From: Isoperla grammatica
Taxonomy: Eukaryota > Arthropoda > Insecta > Plecoptera > Perlodidae
Direction of reading: 5' to 3'
DNA length: 64,000 bases
Assembly: GCA_945910005.1 (NCBI GenBank)
Contig: OX246747.1
Location: forward strand, 1,631,754-1,695,753
In this document: one piece after another, positions 22,021 to 34,319 of the stretch
How the letters are laid out: every line of letters begins with the position of its first letter
How positions within the stretch are numbered: the stretch's first letter is position 1
Notes under the pieces: model-generated
Told to the model about the DNA's origin: nothing
Seen by the model: the letters and a program-made list of their open reading frames with translations, nothing else
The model's database searches: none
Position numbers and translations under genes: made by a program

Positions 22021-22923
22021 TGTCATGTAAAAGTTGGTACTTTATAACTTTTACAGGTGTAATCTCCTTCTTGGTGATTTATGGATATCTTGATTGTGTC
22101 AGTTTGTCATTTACAGTTTTCTTTCACAATTAAGGTATGCGCTGTGCTGGCTATTTCGTCAGCCCAGATCGTTGGTTATTTAAATAATAATTATTGCAGT
22201 ATTGAGGGCAATGATTGCGGCAACTTCGCTGACTACTCGGTTTAGGTGGGCGCTGGTTCGGTGGTGACGTCAGTGGAGCCTGGCCCCACTCATTCGTGAT
22301 TGTTATGGGAGGGGGTCGAACCGAGTAGTCTGATTGGTAATTTATGACTTAGTACAGCCAGCGTAGGGCAGAGAGGGGGTGACTGGGGTATGACGTAGGA
22401 AAGTCTAGGTGCGAGGGAGCACGTGTGTAATTCGGGGCATTCAATCATGGAACGGAAGAGGAGGTAGACCTGTGCCAAGGTGGAACGGTGGAAAGAACGA
22501 CGGAAGACCCAGAGGGATGGACATTGAGGCCGATCGTGGACCTGGATGAAGGAGCCAAACCACAACCTGGGGTCGGAGTCAGCCACCGAGAAGCCAAGGT
22601 ATAGGGGTTACTACAGCTACCCTCTAGATAGGAAAGTTAAGTCCATCAGACCTGGAATGCCCATAGACAGATTCGCCATAGCTCAGCCACGTAGGATAAA
22701 TGTGATTCTAATATGTTGCGGTTCCTCTATTGTTTGAACCAAAGTCTTGTCAATGTAAGTCCTAAACTGCCTGAATTGGTATGTCCCGATCCCTATTATG
22801 TGAGAACCACCCCTAGAGCTACGCCCCAGTACTTCTACGGGTCCGTCGACTTTGGAGACCGTGGGTTCGAGGCCGAGCCGACGGAATTGGATGGATGTCA
22901 CGGTAGGTTCTCGCTATCTAACA
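22021..22923. mobile_element. solo LTR-like insertion (TG...CA, 4-bp TSD) inside a LINE
   Basis: The inserted 903 bp starts TGTCATG and ends CTAACA and is flanked by ATAT at 22017-22020 and 22924-22927. The flanks are the two halves of one LINE endonuclease frame (a GDI motif on one side, NIN on the other), which fixes the borders independently. TG/CA ends with a short TSD are the hallmark of LTR elements. No internal genes are present, so it is a solo LTR; its family is unknown. Confidence 0.75.
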
Positions 22924-22927
22924 ATAT

Positions 22928-23161
22928 CACCAATTATGATGTTAAATGAGCTATTCAAAGAATTTAACACATTTTGAAGTTCCTGAATAAATGAAAGAGT
23001 GTTTCCAGATGGAGACCTATAGATTCCTACTATTGAATATGTTTCATTTCCATATGATGCAGTAATATTGATTGCGTTTGCTTGTGTAATTGAGTCAATA
23101 GGTTAAATAGCTGTATTTTTGAAACTTTCATCACGAACAAATGTATGACCATACAGGTACT
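22928..23161 (-). pseudogene. LINE endonuclease, upstream half
   Basis: The minus strand reads PIDSITQANAINITASYGNE followed by YSIVGIYRSPSGN and a stretch ending IIIGDI. The IYRSPSxN and GDxN motifs belong to the apurinic endonuclease of CR1/Jockey LINEs. The frame is interrupted by a stop near 23100 and then by the solo LTR at 22923. Confidence 0.75.
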
Positions 23162-23446
23162 ATTATAAACCCATGGCATGACCATGACCATGTATGACCC
23201 TTCAAAATGATTGAAGTTACGAATTATGTTCGAGAAGGCCGTGTATTCAAGTATAGTTCAGGTTGTAATAGCAGCCGAAGTTCACAGATGGCGAAAATCT
23301 ACCGGCTTCCCAGAATCAAGCAGACCAGGCAAAAAGGATGATACGTATTTCACTAGTGCTACCGTTGAGTGAGAAATATGTGCTACGTAGTGAGCACGTT
23401 TGGCAGTGGGCAGAGCCTTGGCTAATAAATAGGCTACTCTACTCAC
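23162..23446. other. no recognisable feature
   Basis: Short spacer between the LINE fragment and a possible minus-strand exon. Confidence 0.4.
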
Positions 23447-23533
23447 CTCCGTGCTCGCTGCAGAGATCCAGCCGGATGTTGAGACAAAGATGACTCCCCG
23501 CTAATAGTCGCTGAATCGCAGTAACCACCATTC
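23447..23533 (-). other. possible minus-strand exon (87 nt) with good splice signals
   Basis: On the minus strand GTGTCTCTTCAG precedes GAATGG at 23533, and the exon ends CGGAG with donor GTGAGTAG at 23446. The segment is 29 codons long and open in two frames; one reads NGGYCDSATISG. I do not recognise the protein. Its GC-rich character differs from the flanks, but it also adjoins a GC-rich array and may belong to it. Confidence 0.25.
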
Positions 23534-23670
23534 CTGAAGAGACACCAATGCCGGGAGGTGAGAACCCTGCGCTGTCTTCGCCACCCCCAGGCGAGCTCTG
23601 GCGGGCGGGGGGGGGGGGGTGTCTCTGTAACAGAACACAGACTATTGGAGCACAACTACTGACTCCCATC

Positions 23671-23742
23671 TGGGCCCGGGGAACAATAGGCCCAGAGTGA
23701 CTAACACAATCACTCTGGGCCTATTCTACCCCGGGCCGAGAC
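23671..23742. repeat. inverted junction at the edge of the 68-bp array
   Basis: GGGCCCGGGGAACAATAGGC on the left is the near complement of the first array unit on the right (GCCTATTCTACCCCGGGCC). The two are separated by about ten bases around AACACAA. The array therefore opens with one unit fragment in reverse orientation. Confidence 0.8.
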
Positions 23743-26700
23743 GGGTCTCCTTTCGTCGCCTCTTACGACTAGCAGAGTCACTCTGGACCTATTCTACCCC
23801 GGGCCCAGACGGGTCTCCTTTCGTCGCCTCTTACGACTAGCAGAGTCACTCTCGGCCTATTCTACCCCGGGCCGAGACGGGTCTCCTTTCGTCGCCTCTT
23901 ACGACTAGCAGAGTCACTCTCGGCCTATTCTACCCCGGGCCGAGACGGGTCTCCTTTCGTCGCCTCTTACGACTAGCAGAGTCACTCTCGGCCTATTCTA
24001 CCCCGGGCCGAGACGGGTCTCCTTTCGTCGCCTCTTACGACTAGCAGAGTCACTCTCGGCCTATTCTACCCCGGGCCGAGACGGGTCTCCTTTCGTCGCC
24101 TCTTATGACTAGCAGAGTCACTCTCGGCCTATTCTACCCCGGGCCGAGACGGGTCTCCTTTCGTCGCCTCTTACGACTAGCAGAGTCACTCTCGGCCTAT
24201 TCTACCCCGGGCCGAGACGGGTCTCCTTTCGTCGCCTCTTACGACTAGCAGAGTCACTCTCGGCCTATTCTACCCCGGGCCCAGACGGGTCTCTTTTCGT
24301 CGCCTCTTACGACTAGCAGAGTCACTCTCGGCCTATTCTACCCCGGGCCGAGACGGGTCTCCTTTCGTCGCCTCTTACGACTAGCAGAGTCACTCTCGGC
24401 CTATTCTACCCCGGGCCCAGACGGGTCTCTTTTCGTCGCCTCTTACGACTAGCAGAGTCACTCTCGGCCTATTCTACCCCGGGCCGAGACGGGTCTCCTT
24501 TCGTCGCCTCTTATGACTAGCAGAGTCACTCTCGGCCTATTCTACCCCGGGCCGAGACGGGTCTCCTTTCGTCGCCTCTTACGACTAGCAGAGTCACTCT
24601 CGGCCTATTCTACCCCGGGCCGAGACGGGTCTCCTTTCGTCGCCTCTAACGACTAGCAGAGTCACTCTCGGCCTATTCTACCCCGGGCCGAGACGGGTCT
24701 CCTTTCGTCACCTCTTACGACTAGCAGAGTCACTCTCGGCCTATTCTACCCCGGGCCGAGACGGGTCTCCTTTCGTCGCCTCTTACAACTAGCAGAGTCA
24801 CTCTCGGCCTATTCTACCCCGGGCCGAGACGGGTCTCCTTTCGTCGCCTCTTATGACTAGCAGAGTCACTCTCGGCCTATTCTACCCCGGGCCGAGACGG
24901 GTCTCCTTTCGTCGCCTCTTATGACTAGCAGAGTCACTCTCGGCCTATTCTACCCCGGGCCGAGACGGGTCTCCTTTCGTCGCCTCTTATGACTAGCAGA
25001 GTCACTCTCGGCCTATTCTACCCCGGGCCGAGACGGGTCTCCTTTCGTCGCCTCTTATGACTAGCAGAGTCACTCTCGGCCTACTCTACCCCGGGCCGAG
25101 ACGGGTCTCCTTTCGTCGCCTCTTACGACTAGCAGAGTCACTCTCGGCCTATTCTACCCCGGGCCGAGACGGGTCTCCTTTCGTCGCCTCTTATGACTAG
25201 CAGAGTCACTCTCGGCCTACTCTACCCCGGGCCGAGACGGGTCTCCTTTCGTCGCCTCTTACGACTAGCAGAGTCACTCTCGGCCTATTCCACCCCGGGC
25301 CGAGACGGGTCTCCTTTCGTCGCCTCTTACGACTAGCAGAGTCACTCTCGGCCTATTCCACCCCGGGCCGAGACGGGTCTCCTTTCGTCGCCTCTTACGA
25401 CTAGCAGAGTCACTCTCGGCCTATTCCACCCCGGGCCGAGACGGGTCTCCTTTCGTCGCCTCTTACGACTAGCAGAGTCACTCTCGGCCTATTCCACCCC
25501 GGGCCGAGACGGGTCTCCTTTCGTCGCCTCTTACGACTAGCAGAGTCACTCTCGGCCTATTCCACCCCGGGCCGAGACGGGTCTCCTTTCGTCGCCTCTT
25601 ACGACTAGCAGAGTCACTCTGAGCCTATTCTACCCCGGGCCGAGACGGGTCTCCTTTCGTCGCCTCTTACGACTAGCAGAGTCACTCTGAGCCTATTCTA
25701 CCCCGGGCCGAGACGGGTCTCCTTTCGTCGCCTCTTACGACTAGCAGAGTCACTCTCGGCCTATTCCACCCCGGGCCGAGACGGGTCTCCTTTCGTCGCC
25801 TCTTATGACTAGCAGAGTCACTCTCGGCCTATTCTACCCCGGGCCGAGACGGGTCTCCTTTCGTCGCCTCTGACGACTAGCAGAGTCACTCTCGGCCTAT
25901 TCTACCCCGGGCCGAGACGGGTCTCCTTTCGTCGCCTCTTACAACTAGCAGAGTCACTCTCAACCTATTCTACCCCGGGCCGAGACGGGTCTCCTTTCGT
26001 CGCCTCTTACGACTAGCAGAGTCACTCTCGGCCTATTCCACCCCGGGCCGAGACGGGTCTCCTTTCGTCGCCTCTTACGACTAGCAGAGTCACTCTCGGC
26101 CTATTCCACCCCGGGCCGAGACGGGTCTCCTTTCGTCGCCTCTTATGACTAGCAGAGTCACTCTCGGCCTACTCTACCCCGGGCCGAGACGGGTCTCCTT
26201 TCGTCGCCTCTTACGACTAGCAGAGTCACTCTCGGCCTATTCCACCCCGGGCCGAGACGGGTCTCCTTTCGTCGCCTCTTACGACTAGCAGAGTCACTCT
26301 CGGCCTATTCCACCCCGGGCCGAGACGGGTCTCCTTTCGTCGCCTCTTACAACTAGCAGAGTCACTCTCGGCCTATTCCACCCCGGGCCGAGACGGGTCT
26401 CCTTTCGTCGCCTCTTACAACTAGCAGAGTCACTCTCGGCCTATTCCACCCCGGGCCGAGACGGGTCTCCTTTCGTCGCCTCTTACGACTAGCAGAGTCA
26501 CTCTCGGCCTATTCCACCCCGGGCCGAGACGGGTCTCCTTTCGTCGCCTCTTACGACTAGCAGAGTCACTCTCGGCCTATTCCACCCCGGGCCGAGACGG
26601 GTCTCCTTTCGTCGCCTCTTACGACTAGCAGAGTCACTCTCGGCCTATTCCACCCCGGGCCGAGACGGGTCTCCTTTCGTCGCCTCTTACGACTAGCAGA

Positions 26701-26934
26701 GTCACTCTCGGCCTATTCCACCCCGGGCCGAGACGGGTCTCCTTTCGTCGCCTCTTACGACTAGCAGAGTCACTCTCGGCCTATTCCACCCCGGGCCGAG
26801 ACGGGTCTCCTTTCGTCGCCTCTTACGACTAGCAGAGTCACTCTCGGCCTATTCCACCCCGGGCCGAGACGGGTCTCCTTTCGTCGCCTCTTACGACTAG
26901 CAGAGTCACTCTCGGCCTATTCCACCCCGGGCCG
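23706..26934. repeat. 68-bp GC-rich minisatellite, about 47 copies
   Basis: Units of 68 bp begin CAGAGTCACTCTCGGCCTAT and contain CCCCGGGCCGAGACGGGTCT and TTTCGTCGCCTCTTACGACT. Variants (TTATGACT, TTACAACT, CTATTCTACC/CTATTCCACC, CTCGGCC/CTGAGCC) are clustered along the array. CTATTCCACC dominates the right half, which suggests local expansion of units. Each unit contains a CGGCC...GGGCCG stem. Confidence 0.97.
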
Positions 26935-28263
26935 TCACCATCCACGGAGGAATGGAAGGTAAAGCGTCGTGTCCAACCACGTGAGAATACACTTAAAATT
27001 AACTTAACAATGAAAATTGGACTGTTTGGACCCACTTGTCGTCTACGTAACGCACGAAAAAATTGATTCAACTTGAGTTTATCCGTACGTGACTTTAATT
27101 GACTACGAACGTGCGGTGTTGCTAGACGCCAGTTACGTCATGTTTTCGCAGTTCATGGGTGACAGTGGGGAATTTTTCTCAGACACAAAAAATGTTGCTC
27201 AGAGTATCTAAAAATGAAAGATCCTTATTCAATAATAACGTGGACATAATTTTTGTCTGAGAAATACAATTCAAGGTTTGACATGTTTACCTGAAGCGAT
27301 CCGTGACGTCATTCGTTGGTAAACAAAATGATTTTATCAAAGCTCTTTGGAAGATACTACTACCGTAAGGTATTTGCTACTACTATTCCAATGTCTTTGG
27401 TTAAAACATCACTTGAGTGTTGTCGATTTCAGAACCATACAATTTGCAAATATTCTTTAAAACCATTGTAATTATTGATAATTTCAGTATAAATTAATGT
27501 TGAAGAGTTATTACTGAACATTTTTAGAACATATTTGATATCAAACATGCAATTGATTGAGAATGAAATGATATGCAAAACAGCGTTCTTTGATATTATT
27601 CGGCGGTTGTGATCCAAACGTTTGACGTCATTCCCTGTTTTTCCCGCCATAACGTGGGCATTATTATTTCAAAGACGAATAATATTGTTTACGGGGAAAT
27701 ATGAGAGTTTGACCATTGTATATCCTCCGATAAAGTTTACGGAAATGATTATGAGTGCGACAAAACGAAAAAAAAAACGACAAAAGAGTGGTCAGAATAA
27801 GAGAGTTACAACTCCATGGTTTATTCAAAGATTATAGAGGGTTTATTATCTTTGGTTTATTTATGTTGCTTTTCAGTAATAATAGCAAACCAAAGTAAGA
27901 GAACAGTTGAACTTCAACCAAATGCCAGCTGAAACATTGTAACAATGAACTACCAATCACATGCCACTGTGGCCTCCAGCATGGCCACCATGCTCATGAT
28001 GGAACCATAAAAAAATCATCCGAGAATTCCTCATTGTCACAGAGTGACTAGCACCAGCACAGCAGTGTGGGGCAAGGTAGAGACCCTATATAAACCTTGA
28101 TGTTGACTCTGTAGCAACATAACTGCTTTGTTGTTTTTTATCAGCAGGTGTACCGTGTACCAACCTAAACACAAGTTCCTGTACCTAACAGGAATGTAGG
28201 GTAGGTTGTTTAGTTTCAACTTTTTATTAGAAGGTGAGTATACATATAAGAACCTAGGGCCTA
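26935..28263. other. spacer with no recognisable feature
   Basis: AT-rich unique sequence. The small open frames at 26838-27071, 27429-27650 and 27622-27837 have no recognisable motif. Confidence 0.4.
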
Positions 28264-28427
28264 AAGTCGTCGTACAACAACTTTGGTAATGCTTTCGTCA
28301 TCAATCAATGACGTGTTTACGGTCTCGGCCATCCCGAGCAGGCATCTGAATTAGCCACGGCCGTTGGTTGGCTGCCGCTCACCCACCCGTGACGGAAGCA
28401 TTACCGAAGTTATTGTAAGACGACTAT
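28264..28427. mobile_element. MITE with about 36-bp TIRs
   Basis: The left end AGTCGTCGTACAACAACTTT and the inner TGCTTTCGTCA are mirrored on the right by TGACGGAAGCATTACCGAAG and ATTGTAAGACGACT. The element is about 160 bp. The inner TGACGRAAGC box resembles that of the MITE at 17336-17484. TSD uncertain. Confidence 0.65.
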
Positions 28428-28637
28428 AACTAGTCGCGTCAAATTAACTTGCAAGGTTTTGTCGTCACTTATTATGTAATAGGGAAGTGACGCGTGTGAC
28501 AAGTACCATCCTATTTAGTTACATCCCGTTCTCTTGCCTAAAGTATTGGATAGTCGGATAAGGCCAGGATGGGTGACACTCGACTTCCTTACCGACTCCC
28601 GCTAGTACTACTCTTGGCCGCTAGGTTACATACTAAA
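28428..28637. other. no recognisable feature
   Basis: Short spacer between two transposons. Confidence 0.3.
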
Positions 28638-29183
28638 CTTTGTCTCACTGCAGGATGAGACCGCGAGAAATGGCAAACGCCACTGCAAGAGTAGGGTTTT
28701 ACCGACCCCTGAGATTCCTTCATTGTGAACACCCGCGCGCTTCGACCACTCGACATTCTTGACAAGCAATTATCGGCTTATCGTGCATAACCGAAAATCC
28801 TAATACAGTATGATGATTGAACATTTTCTTAGAAAAAACACCTGTTCCAATGGCCGTAATATTTAAAACAATACTAAAAAATCAACAACTTGCCCAGTTT
28901 TCAAAGTAGAGCTTCCATTCAAAATGTCACATTCATGAAATACCGAAAATAAAAACCTACTGTTATTTTATATGTTGTAGTAGTGCTAATTCAGTTGCCT
29001 ATTGCATATTGCATATATTGCACTGGTAGCTATTTCCGGTATTTGACCGCGATCATGTGAATCAATTAGGGAAGCTGTCATTCCATTCATCTGTTAGGCT
29101 GTGAGCGCCGAGCTCCAATTAGGGTTGCACAAAATCTAGAGTGCGGAAAAACCGGTTCGACTAGTCTCATCCTACGATGAGAC
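28638..29183. mobile_element. TIR element family Z, copy 1
   Basis: Nearly identical (over 90% by eye) to 37221-37759 in the same orientation. Ends are imperfect inverted repeats: CTTTGTCTCACTGCAGGATG on the left, and CATCCTACGATGAGAC on the right. No coding sequence. The right end touches a LINE 3' fragment. Confidence 0.8.
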
Positions 29184-29700
29184 GAATTTTAGGCTATAAG
29201 TCATCAAAAGATCTAACACAAAGAAATGCACTGTATTTGGACCCACACATTTACAACAAACTACCCACGCAAATGACAAACCAAACTAATTCTTCTACAT
29301 TTCAACAGTTACTTAAAAAATGGCTTATTGCAACACCAAATGACACTATAGAAAACATCATTAATCTAGTTCAATAATTAAAAATCACACTACTTCTACC
29401 AATATTGTAGGCAATAAGACAACCGTTTAGACAGAAGACCCTCACATGACCTTGCAACTGCAACTAGGCCTACACATTCAAGAGAATATCGCAACCATAC
29501 TCATTAGTCATTACATACAAATGGTCGACTCCACTATCATCATCAGCAGAAACAAGGTCACTTTATACTCTGTTTTGCTTTGGTTTTGTATTGTTTGTTC
29601 TTGTCTTTATTTTTATTTTTATTTTATTTTACCTATTCTTATCTTTGATGTTGCTATTTATGTACCACTCTTTTTCTTGCAAATAAATATAATTAGTTAA
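29184..29700 (+). pseudogene. 5'-truncated CR1-like LINE tail
   Basis: An open frame to 29377 reads LTQRNALYLDPHIYNKLPTQ, then STFQQLLKKWLI. This is the same distal LINE tail pattern as at about 21250 (LTQRHP...LYNLLP). A T-rich 3' UTR follows, and AAATAAATAT near 29680 may be the polyadenylation region. 5' truncation is usual for LINEs. Confidence 0.65.
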
Positions 29701-29737
29701 AGATGTATTAGATATATATATATATATGTGTGTGAGA

Positions 29738-29925
29738 GGGAAAGAAGGATAGGAGCCAACAGCTTACCTGAAACCATTTGGCAGGCTGCGTAGCGTAGAT
29801 GACACAAAACAAAACAAAAAACACAAAACACACAAACTTCTGGACGTTTCGACGCCTCGGTCTTAATAGACCATGGGCCAGCTAATAGAAACCCTCCCCC
29901 CCCCCCCCCCCCCCCGGTGCGGAAG
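29738..29925. repeat. Penelope-like fragment and poly-C tract
   Basis: AGCCAACAGCTTACCT and GACGTTTCGACGCCTCGGTC match the arm of the 148-465 fold-back. The segment is followed by a C homopolymer near 29897-29915. No reverse transcriptase lies nearby. Confidence 0.45.
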
Positions 29926-30007
29926 GTTTAAAAGTGGTTTTGTATACCTCTTAATATTACATTTTGATTTTCACTTGTTAGCCAACACAACTTTGGTGGA
30001 ACAGCCA

Positions 30008-30700
30008 ACCAGGGGTGTCCAAAGATTTTGGTCTAAATAGTACAAATATTAATTGTGAGTCTTGTAGTAAGAAAGTAGTTAGTTTTACGTAAGGTTATAA
30101 CTATGTATATTATTGTCTTATTTCTAAAAATTGTTTGAGACCCAATTGGCCATTATCTTCGGAGATATCACCCTGTGTCTTTTTGGACATCATGAAATTC
30201 CTTAGTCACAAATGTCGTTTGCGACCACTCTAATGAAAGGTCTTGGTGAGTACATTACGAATAAGTAATTTATTATACATGTTTATAGTACATTTTTAGG
30301 GGTAATCACGCTTTAAACGCCAAAATCCATCGTCGATCGCTATTTTTGCACTATTAGCTAATAAAGGTGAGAAGTTTCCATTTTTTTTCTTTGTAGCTTT
30401 GAAATATATGTGAGTGTATTAACATTGTTTGTAATATGTGATTTCCATGGAATAATATCCATTTTAGGTTATTGTTTTAATTTTTAATTTAATTTTTTTT
30501 TTCATTAATTAACGTCGTTAAAAAAGAAACACGTTTATTTAAGGATTGTGCAGCTTTTATAATACAAATGCATGTCACTTAGTTGGTGGAACAGTCAAAA
30601 GTCACAAAATAACAAACATACTTACATAAACGCTCAAGAAACGCAATTAATATTTATGTACCTATACACATCTGAGATGCCACATTTTGACACCCCTGGT
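30008..30700. mobile_element. hAT-like element with short TIRs, TSD lost
   Basis: ACCAGGGGTGTCCAAA on the left is mirrored by TTTTGACACCCCTGGT on the right. CAGGGGTGxC ends are typical of hAT/Charlie-type elements. Flanks show no convincing 8-bp repeat. The interior is AT-rich and non-coding. Confidence 0.5.
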
Positions 30701-31023
30701 GGGTGCATTCGCTAGAACCGTGTTGTATATTGAGTAAAAATGCGAAGACAATCTATTCAAGTTCTCAAACCCGCTTCTTTCATCTTCCACAATGTGGGTA
30801 ATATGGGAGGTCATAGACTGGCAAAACTATATATACTATCTACTCTAAGTAAACCAAAAAATGTATTTGGAAAGTTTTGTGCACCCCTTAAGACACAGAA
30901 TAACAAACAATTGATATCCTTTTATTTCAATCTATGGTATATTTTAATTTGTAATGATACAATTGTAATCTCGATGTTTTATTTTACCGATAACATTCTA
31001 TGTATATATGTTATGCATATTAG

Positions 31024-31274
31024 TGAAAGCTACATAAATAAAGAAACACTACAACTAAACAAAAAAAAAATCCTTGTTTTTTGGGTTTTTTTAGTTCACG
31101 CTCAGTCTCAGTCAATGTTTGTCTGAAACAAGCTAGTGTAAAAGCTAAATAAATAAATGAATAAATAAATAAATAAACACTACTACTAAAAAAAAAAGAA
31201 TTTCCTTGTTTTGGTTTTTTTAGTTCACGCTCAGTCTCAGTCAATGTTTGTCTGAAACAAGCTAGTGTAAAAGC

Positions 31275-31305
<31 letters not shown>

Positions 31306-31395
31306 ACACTACTACTAAAAAAAAAAGAATTTCCTTGTTTTGGTTTTTTTAGTTCACGCTCAGTCTCAGTCAATGTTTGTCTGAAACAAACTAGT
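31024..31395. repeat. 129-bp tandem repeat, three units
   Basis: AGTTCACGCTCAGTCTCAGT occurs at about 31093, 31222 and 31351. Each unit includes an A-run, a T-run and an AAAT microsatellite whose length differs between units. Confidence 0.92.
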
Positions 31396-31470
31396 GTAGA
31401 GTGAATATTATTTTAATCGTAATGGACGCTAATGTTTATAAACTTGTGCTTACACGAACAGCCAATAGAA

Positions 31471-31723
31471 TACTAGGAAAACACTCTGCGTGACGCGTTG
31501 ATAAGCGGTAATGTGTATTCCTTGAAGCATCCCCCGACGTCGTATGATAGGTCGTACTCGTATGGTATGCTCTTGGTTGTCGAGTACTTCGTTTAACAAT
31601 ACAAGAATGCGCGTTGCAAAACTTTCTCTAATTTCCATAGCTATTATACTTTACAACATTGTTGACTGCTGTGAAATGTGCGTTGCTAAGATTTTTCGTG
31701 GTCATTTCGTATAGTTTTCTACG
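31471..31723. repeat. dispersed repeat family X, copy 2
   Basis: Counterpart of 17090-17320 in the same orientation, with shared GACGCGTTGATAAGCG and TTTCCATAGCTATTATACTT blocks. Confidence 0.65.
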
Positions 31724-31824
31724 CGGTCCGTATACAAATACCGAAGCAAATGTGAAGCTATTACTATTAAGGTATTTGTTGACAGTAATAGACACGTTAT
31801 ATCTGCCTCTAATACGTATAAGAT

Positions 31825-32212
31825 AGTATGTTCGTGACGGGAGAACAATTTACTATAATATAGCCAGTAGCCACCTCACATTTTGCCGTTACTGTTTTTC
31901 TGAAAAATATTTTCGAGTAACTTTTGTGTAACTTTGCCAATTATTATCAGATCGCCATAAAATTAACATATTCGTGACCGGAAAAATCATTATAAATAAT
32001 ATGTACATCTCACATTTTGCCGCCATTTTGTTTTATAAACATATTTTTCAGTAACTATGGTGTAACCATTTAACTTTTAAAACGATTTTGCCACAAAACA
32101 TTACACATTGAATCCACATTGAGGCTTGTAGATGGTTCAAATTTCAACTTGATCGGACTTTCCGTTCGACCGCTATACGAGACAATAAAACAAACAAACA
32201 AACAGAACGAGT
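31825..32212. repeat. dispersed repeat family Y, copy 2
   Basis: Counterpart of 18453-18822 in the same orientation. It begins about 100 bp after family X copy 2, so X and Y are probably parts of one element about 740 bp long. Confidence 0.7.
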
Positions 32213-32493
32213 GCCAATTGCCATAAAAGTCTAATGGAGGCGCTCGCTTTGCTTGACTGTTGGCCGGACTGTTCGCAGTGCAATCTGTGATGATAGGAAG
32301 TGTTTACACCGCCCTTTCGTACAACTATTCCCTTGCAGTATTGTATTGTATTTATTATGCAGCTCTTAAATTACCTAAATTGTAGGTTTCATTATCGTTA
32401 TATAAATATTAAATATATGTTATGTCAAACGCTCCGCGTTGCCAGATGAGCAAGTTTTTCCATGTATCTAACAAAAAATGTGCATATCGTATT

Positions 32494-32858
32494 CAGTGGT
32501 TAAAGTGGAGCGGTATGAGCTGGCATACATACCGTTACGGAAAATACCGACGGTATGCCATAGCGGCAGTACTTTTTATCGATTTTATTCGTATTGACGA
32601 ATTATGTTGACGAGCGCTTTGTTGTACTTTGTGTTTATATTTGTTCATCCAATGTTTTATGTGTTTTTTCCACCACAAAAGTATTATTTTTGCACCGGTC
32701 CTCTACCACCGGGCCCGACCCCTCTCGAAAGCCATTTGAACGTGTTCGTGACGGGGACCGTGCCCCCCCCCCCCCCCCCCCCTGTATGCGGTATACCCGC
32801 TTTGCCTACTTACAGCAGTAGTGCAACCGTTACTTCTCCGGGTCCACTTGAACCACTG
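32494..32858. mobile_element. hAT-like element, copy 1 of a pair
   Basis: Inverted ends CAGTGGTTAAAGTGGA and TCCACTTGAACCACTG are flanked by ATCGTATT and ATCACATT, an 8-bp TSD with two differences. The interior carries GGTATGCCATAxCGG motifs and a C homopolymer near 32761-32782. A second copy lies reversed at 42244-42627. Confidence 0.75.
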
Positions 32859-32866
32859 ATCACATT

Positions 32867-33880
32867 ACACATACAAAAGAAAACAAAAAATACCTTTATA
32901 ATAAAGTTGTAGTTTTTTGCAAGATGACAGCGTAAGTTACAAGCTTAGAACTTGTGTACATTATTTCTTGATGTGTTGTTTATTAAATGCAATTAATTGC
33001 AATTTAAATGTATTTTTTGTTTTGTTTTGTAAGAGTAATATCAAAGATTACATTATTTCTCGAGTGTTCCGCGGGAGTTTACACCAAGCTTTCAGGTAAT
33101 TTTCTTGGTACACCCCTAGAGCAAAGTCCAGTCAAGCAATTATCTCCATTCAAACTCGAGCAAAGGACGAGGAATTCAGATGACTGAATATGATAATGTG
33201 TTACTTGTTCCTCTCCATTAGACAGGTATTTGGTAATTACCAGTTATTATATACTTGTTTACTGCAGTTTTTTTACTTTGAGATATACTCAATAATTAGA
33301 GTTAAATTCCCTTTAGTTGAAATTTGCTCATATTTCTCATACAGATTTACTTACAGATTTTTTTGTAAGTAAATTAAATAGTTTGTAATCTTTGGTAATA
33401 TGATGATATGCAAATTATTTGTTAGATACATTGGAAAAAATCACTCATCTGGCAACGCGGAGCATTTACCTAATATTACGCATTACGCAGTATACGCATT
33501 TACCTAGTCTTACGCATTACGCAGTATACGCATTTACCTAGTATTCCAACACGGGAATTCGAATGCAGAATGCGTTTTCTCGCGCCTCTCTTCCTATTGA
33601 CCGCAGTGAAATATTCCAGCCAATCAGAGCATAATTGTTATTCCAGGCAACAGCCGATATATTTTATCAGTTTGTTTTCATTTCTCCCGCTAGGTAGCAG
33701 CAAACGGTAACTGTGCGAGCTACACTGCGTAGATACAAAAGCCGCTTTCGTTTACCTCGCCAGTCTCTCTCTCTCTTTCTCTCCCTTTTGGGTCTCTCTC
33801 TCTCTCTCTCTTTCCCTCCCTTTTGGGCCCGAACCATCTCCTTTCTAGGACAAGTGTTGGTTTGGGCCTTACTTTTTGTA
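32867..33880. other. spacer with short repeats
   Basis: A roughly 34-bp unit containing ACGCATTACGCAGTATACGC is duplicated at about 33477-33540. A CT microsatellite spans about 33762-33818. No gene was recognised. Confidence 0.5.
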
Positions 33881-33888
33881 CTTGTCTG

Positions 33889-34319
33889 CAGTGATGATTT
33901 CAGACATTTTTCCTAGGGGGGGCTGATCAAAATCTGGGGTGTTGCTAAATTAGTAACTCATTTTATGGCTTTTTTTTGACGCCGTGACAAAAGGCAGGGG
34001 TGGAGGGGGTTTTGATGCCATCCTTTCAGTTTTCGAATATGAGGTGATTCCTATTTGCCATTCTTACCTTTACCTAACATCGTTTAAATAGAAAATAAAA
34101 TGTTGCAACATTTATGTAGATGAGAGTGTAAATCGATTTATTTCCTAGTCCTATATGAGGTGGAAAAATATACCTCATTTTCTTGTATTTTGCATTTTTG
34201 TTTGCAAATTTACATTACTTCATGTGATTTTTTCAATCTGCTAGGGGGGGGGGGGGGCATAACAACTGCCGGGGGGGCTCCGCCCCCCCCCCCCCGGGAT
34301 ATGCCTGAAATCATCACTG
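33889..34319. mobile_element. non-autonomous hAT element with exact 8-bp TSD
   Basis: Ends CAGTGATGATTTCAGACA (33889) and TGCCTGAAATCATCACTG (ending 34319) are flanked by CTTGTCTG at 33881-33888 and 34320-34327. G and C homopolymers sit just inside the right end (34241-34300) with a G run inside the left end. 431 bp, non-coding. Confidence 0.92.

Noticed and set aside
31020..31373. 117-codon minus-strand frame with repeated TETERELKKPKQ
   Set aside because: Translation of the 129-bp tandem repeat. 129 is divisible by three, so the frame stays open by arithmetic.
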